Below are positions 42,877-51,730 of a DNA stretch of 64,000 nt, piece after piece. Each line of letters opens with the position of its first letter. Position 1 is the stretch's first letter. A program made the position numbers and the translations under genes. Source of the stretch: Lactobacillaceae bacterium (lineage in GTDB: Bacteria > Pseudomonadota > Alphaproteobacteria > RF32 > CAG-239). The stretch covers positions 50,666 to 114,665 of the forward strand of contig JAISVX010000002.1 in the NCBI GenBank assembly GCA_031271345.1, read 5' to 3'. The notes under the pieces are model-generated. The model was given only the letters and a program-made list of their open reading frames with translations. It made no database searches and was not told the origin of the DNA.

Positions 42877-45477
42877 TTAATCAGAATTTAGTATCTCAAA
42901 AACTTTTTTATTTAAATCGCCAAGACTGAAAGGCTTGGCCATAAATTCGAAATTGTCGCTGTTTGACAGCTCTCTTTTTGCCATTTCTTCAGAATATCCG
43001 GATGCTAAAATCACTTTCAACCCTTTAATGCGGGCTTTTGCAATATTCGCCAGTTCTGCGCCGTTCATACCGGGCATAACCATATCGGTTATGAGCAGGT
43101 TAAAATTATCATTAATATCAAGCTGCTCCAAAGCTGTTTCCGCGCTGTCGCAGGCAACGACATCATATCCTTTTTTCTTTAATGCCCTGATTGCGAAAGA
43201 CCGAACAGAGTCTTCGTCCTCAACAAAGAGAATTCTTATTTTTGCCGCGTCAAAATCTTTACTGATGTCTCTTTTATCAATCGTTGAAACATTCAAACCT
43301 AAAATAACCTTTTGGCTTAAGTTGGCATTTGGCGTAATCTTTTCTTTAACGGTAAGAGCAGCGGAGCCTTCTTTATGTTCGGGCTTCAACTCCTGCTCGT
43401 CGCTTTGCTCATATCTTGGAAGATAGATGGAAAATGTCGTGCCTTCGCCGATTTTGCTCTTGACCTTGATAAAACCTCCTGTCTGGCGGACAATTCCATA
43501 AACCATGGAAAGTCCGAGACCTGTTCCAGAGCCGACAATGTTTTGTTTGGTCGAGAAGAACGGCTCGAAAATCCTGTTGATGTTTTCAGGAGCTATTCCG
43601 CTTCCGTTATCGCTTACATTAATCACGACAAACTCGCCTGGTCTTATTATGTCTTCGCCAAACTGATATTCGCTTTTCAGGTTTTCAACATTGGTTGCTA
43701 TGCTTATTTTTCCAGATGTACCCATAGCATCTTTAGCATTAACCGCCAAATTAATTATTACCTGCGAAAACTGAACGGGGTCAACTTTTATAAACCCGAG
43801 GTTATCGCTGTGGTGGAATGCGACGTTTATATTTTCGCCCAATATTCTTTTCAACATGTGGTTGATTTCTAAAAAGTTTTCCGCGACGTCAATCAGTTTA
43901 GGCTTCAAAGGCTGTTTTCTTGAAAAAGCCAAAAGCTGTCTGACCAAGCCTGCGGCTCTATTTGCATTTTGCTTTATCTGAATAAGGTCTGCAAAAGAAG
44001 GGTCGCCGACGCCGTGCCTTTGCAGCAATAAATCGCAAAAGCCAATCATCGCGGTTAGAAGATTGTTGAAATCATGTGCGATTCCACCGGCAAGCTGTCC
44101 CATTGCCTGCATTTTCTGAGCCTGAGCAAACTGCATTTCCAAATCTTTTTGTTTGGTCGCGTCGGTTAAATATAAAACCCAGCCGTTATAATCTTCGTTT
44201 TTAGAGTTTTTGGTATCCTGCATAGGGATAATATAGATATAGGCAACCTTCTCCAGGCCGTCGGTATTTATTGTTATGTCGGTTTCTTTTTTATCGTTTT
44301 TAATGTCGATTATTTCATGAAGCTTTTTAAAATCTTCCTTATTGATAAACGATTTTAAGTCTTTTCCCTCAACGTCTTTGCCAAAAAAGTTTTTCGCCGC
44401 TTCGTTTGTTTTTACTATGGAAAAGCTTTTGTTGATAAATAACGTTCCTGTCGGAGAGTTGTCAAACAGCCAGCGGACTTTATTCAAAACTACGTCAAGC
44501 TTGTCCTGCAGTTCTTTTTCCGTCGGAAGATTTTCCGCAACAATCGCGCGGATTTTTATCTGACCTTTTTGCCGGAAACTTTCTTGAGAAACATAACAGC
44601 TTAAAGCCTCGTTATTGCCGTTAAATATTAATCTGCCTTTCCATGCAGAACTTTTTGCCGGAATTTCTGAGCCTTTGCTTAACAGTTCCTTTAAGTTTCT
44701 GCCGATTAGCTTTTCTCTTTCTATGGATATAAGTTTTGCAAAAGCAAAGTTGGCATATTCAATGTCATAGCTGCCGTTGCAAATATATAATCCAGCGGGA
44801 AGATAGTCTAAGGTGTCATGCAGGGCGTTTAGTTCTTCCTGAAGAATTGCGTCAATATCTTTTTTTGCCGTAATATTTGCCATTGTCCAGAAGATATACG
44901 TATCTTTGCGTATTTTTTCCACGGAAAACGGACGCTCGAATATATTGGTTTTTTTTAGGAATATCGGCTGAACAGAAATCTCGAACCATTCCTCATTTTC
45001 AAAAACCGTCTTATTGTCTTTGGTTAAATTGAAAGATAAGTTTACCGAGCCAGACAATAAATTTTCAATTAGATTTTCTAAGTTTTGAAACTCCAGCTTA
45101 TTTGAAGGGTTGGATGATAAATTGTTTTTTATAAAATCTAAAATATTTTGGTCTTTTAAAAATTCTCTTGAAGCATTGTTTTGAATTACCGGCTCGCTGG
45201 AAGAGTTATCAATCCTTTTTATTTTATTGTCGTTTTTAAGGATTTCGTTGGCGAACCCTCCGTAGCTTATAGCTTCTTCGCCAGCCTTGATGGTTTTTAT
45301 GCTGAAATATATGGAGGCTATAAGAATTATAAGAACTATTAAGATGAGCATTGAGAAGTTTTCTGGATATATGAAGAATAAAATTATAGAAACAGCCAAT
45401 GCTACCAGCGAATATGACATCGCCAGCAGCATTTTATTTAAGTATTTATCAGGTCTTTTATTCTCAATCTTTAACAT
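42877..45477 (-). CDS. cckA: CckA-type hybrid histidine kinase
   Basis: About 866 residues. Two N-terminal membrane helices, PAS domains at about 215-320 and 325-440, HisKA with the phospho-His in LAGGIAHDFNNLLTAMIGF, an HATPase with NLAVNAKDAMG and GTGLGLSMVYGIVRQTGGF, and a C-terminal receiver with LLITDMVMPGMNGAEL. The order and motifs match CckA, which in alphaproteobacteria feeds phosphate to ChpT and CtrA. Start at the ATG at 45477 after AGGG; a TTG lies 3 bases upstream. Confidence 0.93.
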   Translation of the reverse strand: MLKIENKRPDKYLNKMLLAMSYSLVALAVSIILFFIYPENFSMLILIVLIILIASIYFSIKTIKAGEEAISYGGFANEILKNDNKIKRIDNSSSEPVIQNNASREFLKDQNILDFIKNNLSSNPSNKLEFQNLENLIENLLSGSVNLSFNLTKDNKTVFENEEWFEISVQPIFLKKTNIFERPFSVEKIRKDTYIFWTMANITAKKDIDAILQEELNALHDTLDYLPAGLYICNGSYDIEYANFAFAKLISIEREKLIGRNLKELLSKGSEIPAKSSAWKGRLIFNGNNEALSCYVSQESFRQKGQIKIRAIVAENLPTEKELQDKLDVVLNKVRWLFDNSPTGTLFINKSFSIVKTNEAAKNFFGKDVEGKDLKSFINKEDFKKLHEIIDIKNDKKETDITINTDGLEKVAYIYIIPMQDTKNSKNEDYNGWVLYLTDATKQKDLEMQFAQAQKMQAMGQLAGGIAHDFNNLLTAMIGFCDLLLQRHGVGDPSFADLIQIKQNANRAAGLVRQLLAFSRKQPLKPKLIDVAENFLEINHMLKRILGENINVAFHHSDNLGFIKVDPVQFSQVIINLAVNAKDAMGTSGKISIATNVENLKSEYQFGEDIIRPGEFVVINVSDNGSGIAPENINRIFEPFFSTKQNIVGSGTGLGLSMVYGIVRQTGGFIKVKSKIGEGTTFSIYLPRYEQSDEQELKPEHKEGSAALTVKEKITPNANLSQKVILGLNVSTIDKRDISKDFDAAKIRILFVEDEDSVRSFAIRALKKKGYDVVACDSAETALEQLDINDNFNLLITDMVMPGMNGAELANIAKARIKGLKVILASGYSEEMAKRELSNSDNFEFMAKPFSLGDLNKKVFEILNSD

Positions 45478-45486
45478 CAAACAACC

Positions 45487-47106
45487 CTATGTCATTACAT
45501 CCGCTTTTTCTTTGCCTGTTCTTGCCGCGACCTCCGCGATGTCTGTCGCTATTTTTGCCAAACCGCCGACCATCTTCATCGGCTCTTCTTTTATGTTGGA
45601 TTTTTCATATTTTTCAACATAAATTCTTAAGGTCGCTCCGACCGAACCTGTTCCGGAAAGCCTGTAAACAATGCGGGAACCATCCGAAAATGTTATGACA
45701 TAACCATCCTGTGTTACGCTGTTATCTACTGGGTCGTTATATACGAAAGACCGGGCATTGTCTATTTTGTATTCTCCAAAGGTCTTGCCTTCTAGTGATG
45801 GAAGCTTGTTTTTCAAGTTTTCAATCAAGTCGTTTGCAACCTTGGTGTCTATTTCTTCAAAATCAAAACGCATATAATAGCTGCGACCGTATTTAGTCCA
45901 GTGAAGGTTCATAATTTCTTCAACGGATTTTCCTGTCGCGGCAATTATGTTCAGCCAGAAAAGAATTGCCCAAATGCCGTCTTTCTCTCTTATATGGTTA
46001 GAGCCGGCGCCAAAGCTTTCTTCTCCGCAGAAGGTAATGCGGTTTGAGTCCATTAAGTTTACAAAAAACTTCCAGCCAGTCGGAGTTTCATAATATCCGA
46101 TTTTATGTTCTTTCGCTACTCGGCTTACAGCTGTGGAAGTAGCGGCGGATTTCGCCGCGCCGAAGATGCCTGATTTATAGCCCGGAATGAGTTTATAGTT
46201 ATCGGTTAAAACAGCCAAACTGTCGCTTGGGGTAACAAAAAAGTTCGAACCCAAAATCATGTAGCGGTCGCCGTCGCCATCTGTTGCCGCGCCAAAATCC
46301 GGAGCATTTTTACCGTTCATGATGTCAAGAAGCTCTTTGGCATATTTTAAGTTTGGGTCTGGATGAAGCCCGCCAAAATCTGGAAGAGGAACGGCATTAA
46401 TAACTGTTCCCTCCTCGGCGCCAAGAATTTCTTCAAATATCTTTTTCGCATAAGGACCAGTAACCGCGTTCATTGAATCAAACTTAATCTTAAAGCCGTT
46501 TTTGATTAATTTTTGAATTGCCGGAAAATCAAACAGCCCCATAACCATTTTCACGTAGTCTTTGATTGGGTCGACTATCTCAATTTTCATATCGCCGTAT
46601 TTAACCGTACCGATTTTGGATAAATCAACACTGCCATTGTCAAATATGGTATATTGGGCAATTGTTTTGGTGTTTTTATAAATCTCATCCGTAACTTGCT
46701 GCGGAGCCTGTCCGCCGGAACTGTTCGAATATTTAATCCCTGCATCTCCATTCGGTCCGCCGGGGTTGTGAGAAGCGCTTAAAATAAAGCCGCCGTCGGT
46801 CTTGTTTTCAATAATTAGTTTTGAAGCAGCCGGCGTAGATAAAATGCCGTTCTGTCCGATAATTAATTTTGCCGCGCCGTTTCCCGCCGCCAGTTTTATT
46901 ATTTTTTGAATAACAATATCATTAAAATAACGACCGTCGCCGCCGACAATATAAGTCTTTCCTTTAACTCCGCCGATACTGTTGAAAATACTCTGCACGA
47001 AGTTTTCGACATAATTTGGCTGTTCCCAAACTTTAGATTTTTTTCTTAATCCCGCAGTCCCCATTTTTTGGTCATCATAAGGGGCTGTTTTAATCGTTTT
47101 AAGCAT
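45487..47106 (-). CDS. pgm: Phosphoglucomutase
   Basis: Interconverts glucose-1-phosphate and glucose-6-phosphate. 539 residues, typical of the alpha-D-phosphohexomutase Pgm. N-terminal TAPYDDQKMGTAGLRKKSKV, active-site serine in GGFILSASHNPGGPNGDAG, metal loop DFGAATDGDGDRYMIL, sugar-binding FCGEESFGAGSNHIREKDG and phosphate-binding RLSGTGSVGATLRIYVE. It ends 9 bases before cckA. Shine-Dalgarno AAAGG. Confidence 0.96.
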   Translation of the reverse strand: MLKTIKTAPYDDQKMGTAGLRKKSKVWEQPNYVENFVQSIFNSIGGVKGKTYIVGGDGRYFNDIVIQKIIKLAAGNGAAKLIIGQNGILSTPAASKLIIENKTDGGFILSASHNPGGPNGDAGIKYSNSSGGQAPQQVTDEIYKNTKTIAQYTIFDNGSVDLSKIGTVKYGDMKIEIVDPIKDYVKMVMGLFDFPAIQKLIKNGFKIKFDSMNAVTGPYAKKIFEEILGAEEGTVINAVPLPDFGGLHPDPNLKYAKELLDIMNGKNAPDFGAATDGDGDRYMILGSNFFVTPSDSLAVLTDNYKLIPGYKSGIFGAAKSAATSTAVSRVAKEHKIGYYETPTGWKFFVNLMDSNRITFCGEESFGAGSNHIREKDGIWAILFWLNIIAATGKSVEEIMNLHWTKYGRSYYMRFDFEEIDTKVANDLIENLKNKLPSLEGKTFGEYKIDNARSFVYNDPVDNSVTQDGYVITFSDGSRIVYRLSGTGSVGATLRIYVEKYEKSNIKEEPMKMVGGLAKIATDIAEVAARTGKEKADVMT

Positions 47107-47177
47107 AATTAAACCTTTCTAATAATTGAACTTTAAAAGATGCGGCAATTTTAACATTTATATTAATAAACTCAAGC

Positions 47178-47720
47178 TTATTTAGCTAAAGCTTCATAAG
47201 ATTTTTTTATCATGGTTAAAAAATATGGGTTTATAATTTTCTTATTATCATAAAACGTTTTCAGGGTATTATACTTTTTTTCCATAATTTCTTTTATATT
47301 GCTTAAGTTAAGTTCGTATCCGGCTATTCCCAAAACTTTTAGCGCCTTCAGCTCTGTGTAAGTGCCGGCAAACTTTTTATCCAGAGTTTCCTGTTCTTTT
47401 ATTTTGCGGTTAATGATTTTTAAAAACAGCGGATTAAGTAACGATTTTTCTTTTTCCAAAAAGTTTTTAAGAAAATATAAATAAATAATGTATGCGGATA
47501 TTATAATCGTTGCGGTAAGAAATATAAAAGATGAGACAATGTCTTTGGATACCATTTTTCCATAAACAATAAAAAACAGCAGCCCCCATGCAACATTGAA
47601 AACAGACCTTGTCGGATAAAGAAAATAGCTTGAGTTTTCATTTTTTATAAGAAAAGAAACTATTGCCGTAACATATAAAATTATGGCGCCGGCAAATACA
47701 AAAATACTGAATATTTCCAT
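47178..47720 (-). CDS. Membrane protein, unknown function
   Basis: 180 residues with four membrane helices in the first 110 residues and a basic helical C-terminal part (ENYNTLKTF-like repeats of Lys, Tyr and Leu to SYEALAK). It is 2 bases after mipZ and has Shine-Dalgarno GGAGAATAACA, so it is co-translated with the division ATPase. No family recognised. Confidence 0.7.
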   Translation of the reverse strand: MEIFSIFVFAGAIILYVTAIVSFLIKNENSSYFLYPTRSVFNVAWGLLFFIVYGKMVSKDIVSSFIFLTATIIISAYIIYLYFLKNFLEKEKSLLNPLFLKIINRKIKEQETLDKKFAGTYTELKALKVLGIAGYELNLSNIKEIMEKKYNTLKTFYDNKKIINPYFLTMIKKSYEALAK

Positions 47721-47722
47721 TG

Positions 47723-48529
47723 TTATTCTCCAGAGTCAGCGGAAATAAGCTCTGCAAGTTTTCTAATTTCTCTTTTTGCGGCAATGTGGGAAATGCTCAT
47801 CTTCATTTTCAGTCTGTCGTTGTTCATATCAAGAATAGTCAAGCCGTCTAAAAACAGCTCTTTATATATCGCCCTGTCTTTTATGCCGAAAAACAACTTA
47901 AATCCATATAGTTTTGACAGTCTTTCAAGATATTCCATAACTTTGGTTTTGTTTTTAGAGTTAAAAGAAGAAATCCTGTTGCCGGCAACGACCCAGTTCA
48001 GATAAGGCTTGTTTCTTGCCGCTAAATATTTTTTAACGTCCCATATATGGTTGGCATAATGCCCCGGCTTGCCGATTTTTTTAGTGTTAAAATCAATGTC
48101 GGCCATCACGTTTAAGTCAAGCAGACTATCGGAAATCGGCGTAATAAGAGTGTCGGCATATTTATGAGCTTCATCAAACAAATAGTTTTTTGTGCCTGGG
48201 GTGTCGATGATTATGGCATCATATTTTTTCGCCAAATCTTTAATATGTCTTCCTATAAGCTCGGGATTGCTGCCGTCTTCATCATCGATAGAAAAAGATA
48301 AGTGATAGGAAATCGGCAGGTTTATATAGCTTTTTTGATTATATTTTTTGCGGTTTTCGATATATTTCGTAAATGTGCCTTGGCGTCCATCCATATCAAT
48401 GGTAGCCACGTTATATCCTTCGTATAAAAGAAGAGTAGCCAAATGCATTGAAATCGTGGATTTTCCTGTTCCGCCTTTTTCGTTGCTGACAACAATTATA
48501 TGGGCTTTTTTAGTTCTGTTTTCACTCAT
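47723..48529 (-). CDS. mipZ: MipZ-like division-plane ATPase
   Basis: 268 residues of the ParA/MinD family. The deviant Walker A is SNEKGGTGKSTISMHLATLL and Walker B is YDAIIIDTPG. MipZ-type features include ATIDMDGRQGTFTKYIENRK and PISDSLLDLNVMADID. In Caulobacter, MipZ binds ParB at the poles and inhibits FtsZ. The gene overlaps dacA by 8 bases (ATGAGTGA), coupling a division regulator to a peptidoglycan enzyme. Confidence 0.88.
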   Translation of the reverse strand: MSENRTKKAHIIVVSNEKGGTGKSTISMHLATLLLYEGYNVATIDMDGRQGTFTKYIENRKKYNQKSYINLPISYHLSFSIDDEDGSNPELIGRHIKDLAKKYDAIIIDTPGTKNYLFDEAHKYADTLITPISDSLLDLNVMADIDFNTKKIGKPGHYANHIWDVKKYLAARNKPYLNWVVAGNRISSFNSKNKTKVMEYLERLSKLYGFKLFFGIKDRAIYKELFLDGLTILDMNNDRLKMKMSISHIAAKREIRKLAELISADSGE

Positions 48530-49742
48530 TGTTTTGATATGCTAGATAAAGTTGTTTACTTGCGGTAACCATACAAGATTTGTTGGATTTTTTCAAACCA
48601 TTACAAAAGTTATTAGCATCTTCTTTTGAAAAACCGACGATTTTTGGGTTATATACCAGAGCGGCGTTGACTTCTTCTATTTCTACTTCTATTTTTTTAT
48701 CCGCGGCGTTTTTTAAGTTTTGTTTTTGAATGCTTTTCGCATAATTTTTTGCTTTGGCATAGTTGGAAAAAGAACCTATTTTTACATCCCATAAAGCGGT
48801 ATTAATATTTTCTTCTTCAATTGCGGCGTTGTCAGCAATGACAGTTTCTTCAAGCTTTGAGCTTTGCGCAAGCATAACTTGTTCGTAGTCGGGCTTTGGA
48901 GTCAAGATTATCTCGGCAAGCATTGTTTCTTTATCTTTTATTCCCGCCAGCTCGTTTAATGATTTGTCCATCATCGCAATTACTTTTTTGTCCCTGTTAT
49001 TTTGAGTGTCGTGTCCCATTGTAACGGCGATAACTCTTTTTCCATCTCTTTGAGCGGAAGTCGCGATATTGTATCCGGCTGCTGCTGTAAAACCGGTTTT
49101 AAGACCGTCGGATTCTTCAAATTTTTTCAAGGCGGTGTTGTGGGTTTTGTGGGTCAACCCATTGTAAGTAAAAGTTCTTAGCGAAAACAATTCGTAATAT
49201 TGGGGAAAATGGTTATGAAGAGCCGCGGCTAATACAGCCATGTCTTTCGCGGTTGTTTTTTGTTTTCTGTTCGGCAGGCCTGAAGCGTTTTTAAATGTTG
49301 TATTTTTCATTCCCAGTTCTTGAGCGACGGTTGTCATCGCTTCGGCAAACTTTGCCTCATCTTTTCCAATTCCTTCGGCTAACACGGTAGCGCAGTCATT
49401 TGCAGATTTTACAATCAGAGCCTTGATGGCGTCTTCAACTTTAATCTTTGAACCTGGTTTTAACCCAAGTCTTGAAGGCGAGCGGTTTGCGGCGGTTCGA
49501 GATACCGTAAGCTCATCGTCAATCCCTATGCTTCCGTTTTCAATGGCGGTAAAGGCGATGTATAATGTCATCATTTTTGTGAGCGAGGCGGGGTATCTTA
49601 ATTCGTCGGCATTATCTTCGAGCAAAACCTCTCCTGTTTCAATATCAAGAACAATTGAAGAGATTGTTCGGGCTTCTGCATTGTTGATGAAACAAAAGCC
49701 GATTATAAGAATTAATGAAAATATCCTGCTTAAACTGCTCAT
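48522..49742 (-). CDS. D-alanyl-D-alanine carboxypeptidase with C-terminal SPOR-like domain
   Basis: 406 residues, S11 family (DacA/PBP5-like). Signal peptide, then the SxxK motif in YPASLTKMMTLY, SxN in IVKSANDCATVLAE and KTG in SDGLKTGFTAAAG. The C-terminal region (ALWDVKIGSFSNYAKAKNYA to the end) fits a SPOR domain, which binds denuded septal glycan. It trims peptide stems in the periplasm, probably at the septum. Shine-Dalgarno AAGGAAAGAT. First gene of the dacA-mipZ-47178 operon. Confidence 0.93.
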   Translation of the reverse strand: MSSLSRIFSLILIIGFCFINNAEARTISSIVLDIETGEVLLEDNADELRYPASLTKMMTLYIAFTAIENGSIGIDDELTVSRTAANRSPSRLGLKPGSKIKVEDAIKALIVKSANDCATVLAEGIGKDEAKFAEAMTTVAQELGMKNTTFKNASGLPNRKQKTTAKDMAVLAAALHNHFPQYYELFSLRTFTYNGLTHKTHNTALKKFEESDGLKTGFTAAAGYNIATSAQRDGKRVIAVTMGHDTQNNRDKKVIAMMDKSLNELAGIKDKETMLAEIILTPKPDYEQVMLAQSSKLEETVIADNAAIEEENINTALWDVKIGSFSNYAKAKNYAKSIQKQNLKNAADKKIEVEIEEVNAALVYNPKIVGFSKEDANNFCNGLKKSNKSCMVTASKQLYLAYQNNE

Positions 49743-49835
49743 ATCTTTCCTTATGATGGATTTTCTTTGTAAATATTAATTCTAATACTCAAAAGAAAAC
49801 AAAAAGTTAAGAAAAGAATTATTATAAAAATTATC

Positions 49836-49864
49836 TTGACTTTATGTTATATTATTTGTAATAA
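49836..49864 (+). promoter_or_regulatory. tRNA-His promoter
   Basis: TTGACT (49836-49841), a 17-base spacer and TAATAA (49859-49864), ending 11 bases before the tRNA. Confidence 0.75.
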
Positions 49865-49875
49865 ACCAGTGTTAC

Positions 49876-49952
49876 GGCGGAAGTAGCTCAGTTGGTAGAG
49901 CCCTGGTTTGTGGTACCAGTTGTCGCGGGTTCGAGCCCCGTCTTTCGCCCCA
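49876..49952 (+). tRNA. tRNA-His (GUG)
   Basis: Complete cloverleaf with encoded G-1 (49876), discriminator C73 and CCA. The anticodon stem CTGGT/ACCAG holds loop TTGTGGT with anticodon GTG at 49910-49912. The T-arm is GCGGG-TTCGAGC-CCCGT. Sequence is close to E. coli tRNA-His. Confidence 0.97.
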
Positions 49953-49996
49953 TTAAAAAGCTCACCTTTACGGTGAGTTTTTTAATGGGGCGAAAG
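49942..49996 (+). terminator. Terminator hairpin extended through the tRNA-His 3' end
   Basis: A 25-bp stem (49942-49966 with 49972-49996, one G-U pair). Its core CTCACC/GGTGAG plus A/T tracts is the terminator. The outer 11 bp pair the tRNA acceptor strand and CCA with 49986-49996. Confidence 0.88.
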
Positions 49997-50090
49997 CCAA
50001 TCAGACTTCGCGTAAGCCTGTCTTCTTGGAATGGGCTGCACAATAATTTCTAAGTTCATTTCAGTTGCTGCCGTTTTCTTCATTTACTAA
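49986..50090. repeat. tRNA-tail-mirroring element, copy 2 (after tRNA-His)
   Basis: Starts with TGGGGCGAAAG, the exact reverse complement of the last 11 bases of tRNA-His. It then has AATCAGA, about 65 bases of unique sequence, TGCTGCCG (50066) and TTTTCTTCATTTACTAA. The copy after tRNA-Glu has the same parts with nearly equal spacing. The minus strand has a 33-codon ORF (49982-50083) starting MKKTAATEMNLEIIV and ending in codons formed by the mirrored tRNA tail (DWLSPH). It has no Shine-Dalgarno. Confidence 0.6.
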
Positions 50091-50214
50091 GAATTTATTG
50101 CTCTTGCAGACAAAAAATTGACTGATTCAAATTTTTACTTGGCGAGCTTCTTTCGCCAATAAATCAATATGGAAGCGATAAGTTTTATCTGGACAATAGT
50201 TCAGTTTGGTGCTA
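50091..50214. other. Intergenic, remainder of the tRNA-His to oxidoreductase gap
   Basis: No gene seen. A hairpin TTGGCGA / TCGCCAA lies at 50139-50159. Its inner part GAGCTTCTTTCGCC matches 12 of 14 bases of the reverse complement of the tRNA-His 5' end. Confidence 0.4.
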
Positions 50215-50243
50215 TTTGTAGCACTAACAAATTGAATTATAAT
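50215..50243 (+). promoter_or_regulatory. Putative promoter of the FAD oxidoreductase gene
   Basis: TTTGTA (50215-50220), a 17-base spacer and TATAAT (50238-50243), 22 bases before the start codon. Confidence 0.5.
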
Positions 50244-50265
50244 GTAAATTAAAAAAACAAATTAT

Positions 50266-51567
50266 ATGTTGGTAAAAAATCGACTTAACTCTTTCTATGA
50301 TTGCATAATTGTAGGAACGGGTCCCGCGGGATTAATATTGGCATATTCTTTATCGCAAAGCGGTAAGAGCATACTGATGGTTGACGCGGGTAAAGACAGG
50401 AAAAAGGATATATGTCCTTTAGAAAAAGAAGTTGGAAATCTCTACGAAAATCCTCTTAAAGGCTGGGAAAGCGTGTCTTTTGAAAAAGGGTGCAAATATG
50501 CGCCCAAATGCGGTGCTTGTCCAACAATAGCGGGTTTTGGAGGTTGTTTGGCTCCCTACGTCTCTGCAAAGCTTTGTTTTCCTCCCTCTGGTCAAAGGCT
50601 GTTGTCAATTCTGGGCGAAGAAAATGTGTATCTCTCGGCAAAGAAAGCCTGGAATATATACTGTCATTTTGCCGAGGTTAATCTGCCTTATCCCGAGTGT
50701 GACGAAAATAATGATGAAAAGCAGAGGATTAAGGAACTCTCCGAGCTTGCTGGCTTTCAGGTTTTTGAACACCCGGCGCATGTCGCGGGCGAAGATGAAA
50801 TGAACAGATTCTCGAAAAACATTAAGAACTATTTGCTGAATAATGTCGATGTGGTGCTGGACTGCAAAATCGATTTGCTGTCGGACTTAAATTGGCGGGA
50901 CAGTATTCTTAACGTTTGCGGAAACCTGGTAAGTTTTGACAAAGTTGTTTTGGCGACAGGCAGGTATGGGCATAAAGAAATGACCGGCTTTCTAAAAAGT
51001 ATTGATATGCTTTCGGAAGAAGCGGATTATGCTTTTGGGGAGAGGATGATTATGCCGAAAAAATACCTTTGGCCTATCGGGAAACATTATCCCGATTTTA
51101 AGCTGAAGTGGGAGAACGAACATTTCAAGCTCAGAACCTTCTGTTTTAACGGAGACATTAACGGCGGCCGCTTGAAATATATGAACTATGGCGGCTACAC
51201 GAATGTTGACGGCATCGTCGCAAAAGACTATCCCGGGGATAGCTTCTTCGGCGAAGGTTACGGCAATTTTGCTTTGCTCGCCAAATGTAAGAGCGACATG
51301 CCCGCGGAAATGGTTTACCGTCAGTTTCATGAAGTTATGTATAATCTCATTGCCGGCATCAATGGCGTTGAAGATTATGAAATAGCTGCGGAAACGATGC
51401 ACAGCGCCGTAGAGGTCGAAGACGTCTGGGGAAAGATGAAAACGGACAACGGTTTTTGGGTTAAACACAATGTCGCGGTTATCGGGGATGCCAGCGGAAT
51501 TGCAATGGGTATTGTATCGTCTATGATTATGGGTGTTTATATCGCGGAAGAAATGAAAGAAGCTTGA
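50266..51567 (+). CDS. FAD-dependent oxidoreductase, uncharacterised dehydrogenase type
   Basis: 433 residues. The N-terminal Rossmann motif is DCIIVGTGPAGLILAYSLSQ with MVDAG at the second strand, and a C-terminal FAD-contact segment is VAVIGDASGIAMGIVSSMIM. A cysteine-rich segment (CKYAPKCGACPTIAGFGGC, about 75-93) could bind a metal or disulfide. The overall layout fits the COG2509-type FAD dehydrogenases, whose substrates are unknown. No Shine-Dalgarno (leader AAAAAAACAAATTAT), as for other presumed Bacteroidetes-derived genes here. Monocistronic. Confidence 0.82.
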   Translation: MLVKNRLNSFYDCIIVGTGPAGLILAYSLSQSGKSILMVDAGKDRKKDICPLEKEVGNLYENPLKGWESVSFEKGCKYAPKCGACPTIAGFGGCLAPYVSAKLCFPPSGQRLLSILGEENVYLSAKKAWNIYCHFAEVNLPYPECDENNDEKQRIKELSELAGFQVFEHPAHVAGEDEMNRFSKNIKNYLLNNVDVVLDCKIDLLSDLNWRDSILNVCGNLVSFDKVVLATGRYGHKEMTGFLKSIDMLSEEADYAFGERMIMPKKYLWPIGKHYPDFKLKWENEHFKLRTFCFNGDINGGRLKYMNYGGYTNVDGIVAKDYPGDSFFGEGYGNFALLAKCKSDMPAEMVYRQFHEVMYNLIAGINGVEDYEIAAETMHSAVEVEDVWGKMKTDNGFWVKHNVAVIGDASGIAMGIVSSMIMGVYIAEEMKEA

Positions 51568-51612
51568 GGATAACTCGGGCTTCTTTTATTTTTAAAGTTG
51601 GCATAATTGTGT

Positions 51613-51642
51613 TTGACAGGGGGCGGTTCTTTGTTCTAATAT
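51613..51642 (+). promoter_or_regulatory. Promoter of the leader ORF and Ttd14-like gene
   Basis: TTGACA (51613-51618), an 18-base spacer and TAATAT (51637-51642): a strong sigma70-like promoter upstream of the short ORF. Confidence 0.7.
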
Positions 51643-51661
51643 GTTTATGAAAGGAAATTTT

Positions 51662-51727
51662 ATGGAGTCTCACTCATTTCAATATTATAAAGAAAGAATA
51701 GAATTCTATAGAATTACTTTAACCTAA
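51662..51727 (+). CDS. 21-codon leader-peptide-like ORF
   Basis: Starts at an ATG with Shine-Dalgarno AAAGGAAA 4 bases upstream and encodes MESHSFQYYKERIEFYRITL followed by Thr and TAA. It has five Phe/Tyr in 21 residues. The stop is 3 bases before a rho-independent terminator stem that precedes the gene at 51781. This is the layout of a ribosome-mediated attenuator, possibly responding to aromatic amino acids, though no antiterminator pairing is evident to me. It could also be a small protein of its own. In-frame ATGs at 51641 and 51647 are upstream of or near the expected transcript start. Confidence 0.5.
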   Translation: MESHSFQYYKERIEFYRITLT

Positions 51728-51730
51728 AAC

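Noticed and set aside
49982..50083. Real 33-residue protein on the minus strand after tRNA-His
   Set aside because: No Shine-Dalgarno, its last codons are made by the mirrored tRNA tail, and the frame is broken in the matching element after tRNA-Glu.
50144..50157. Inverted copy of the tRNA-His 5' end
   Set aside because: 12 of 14 bases match, but the intervening 150 bases show no tRNA-like sequence, so a full inverted tRNA copy is not supported; may be chance.
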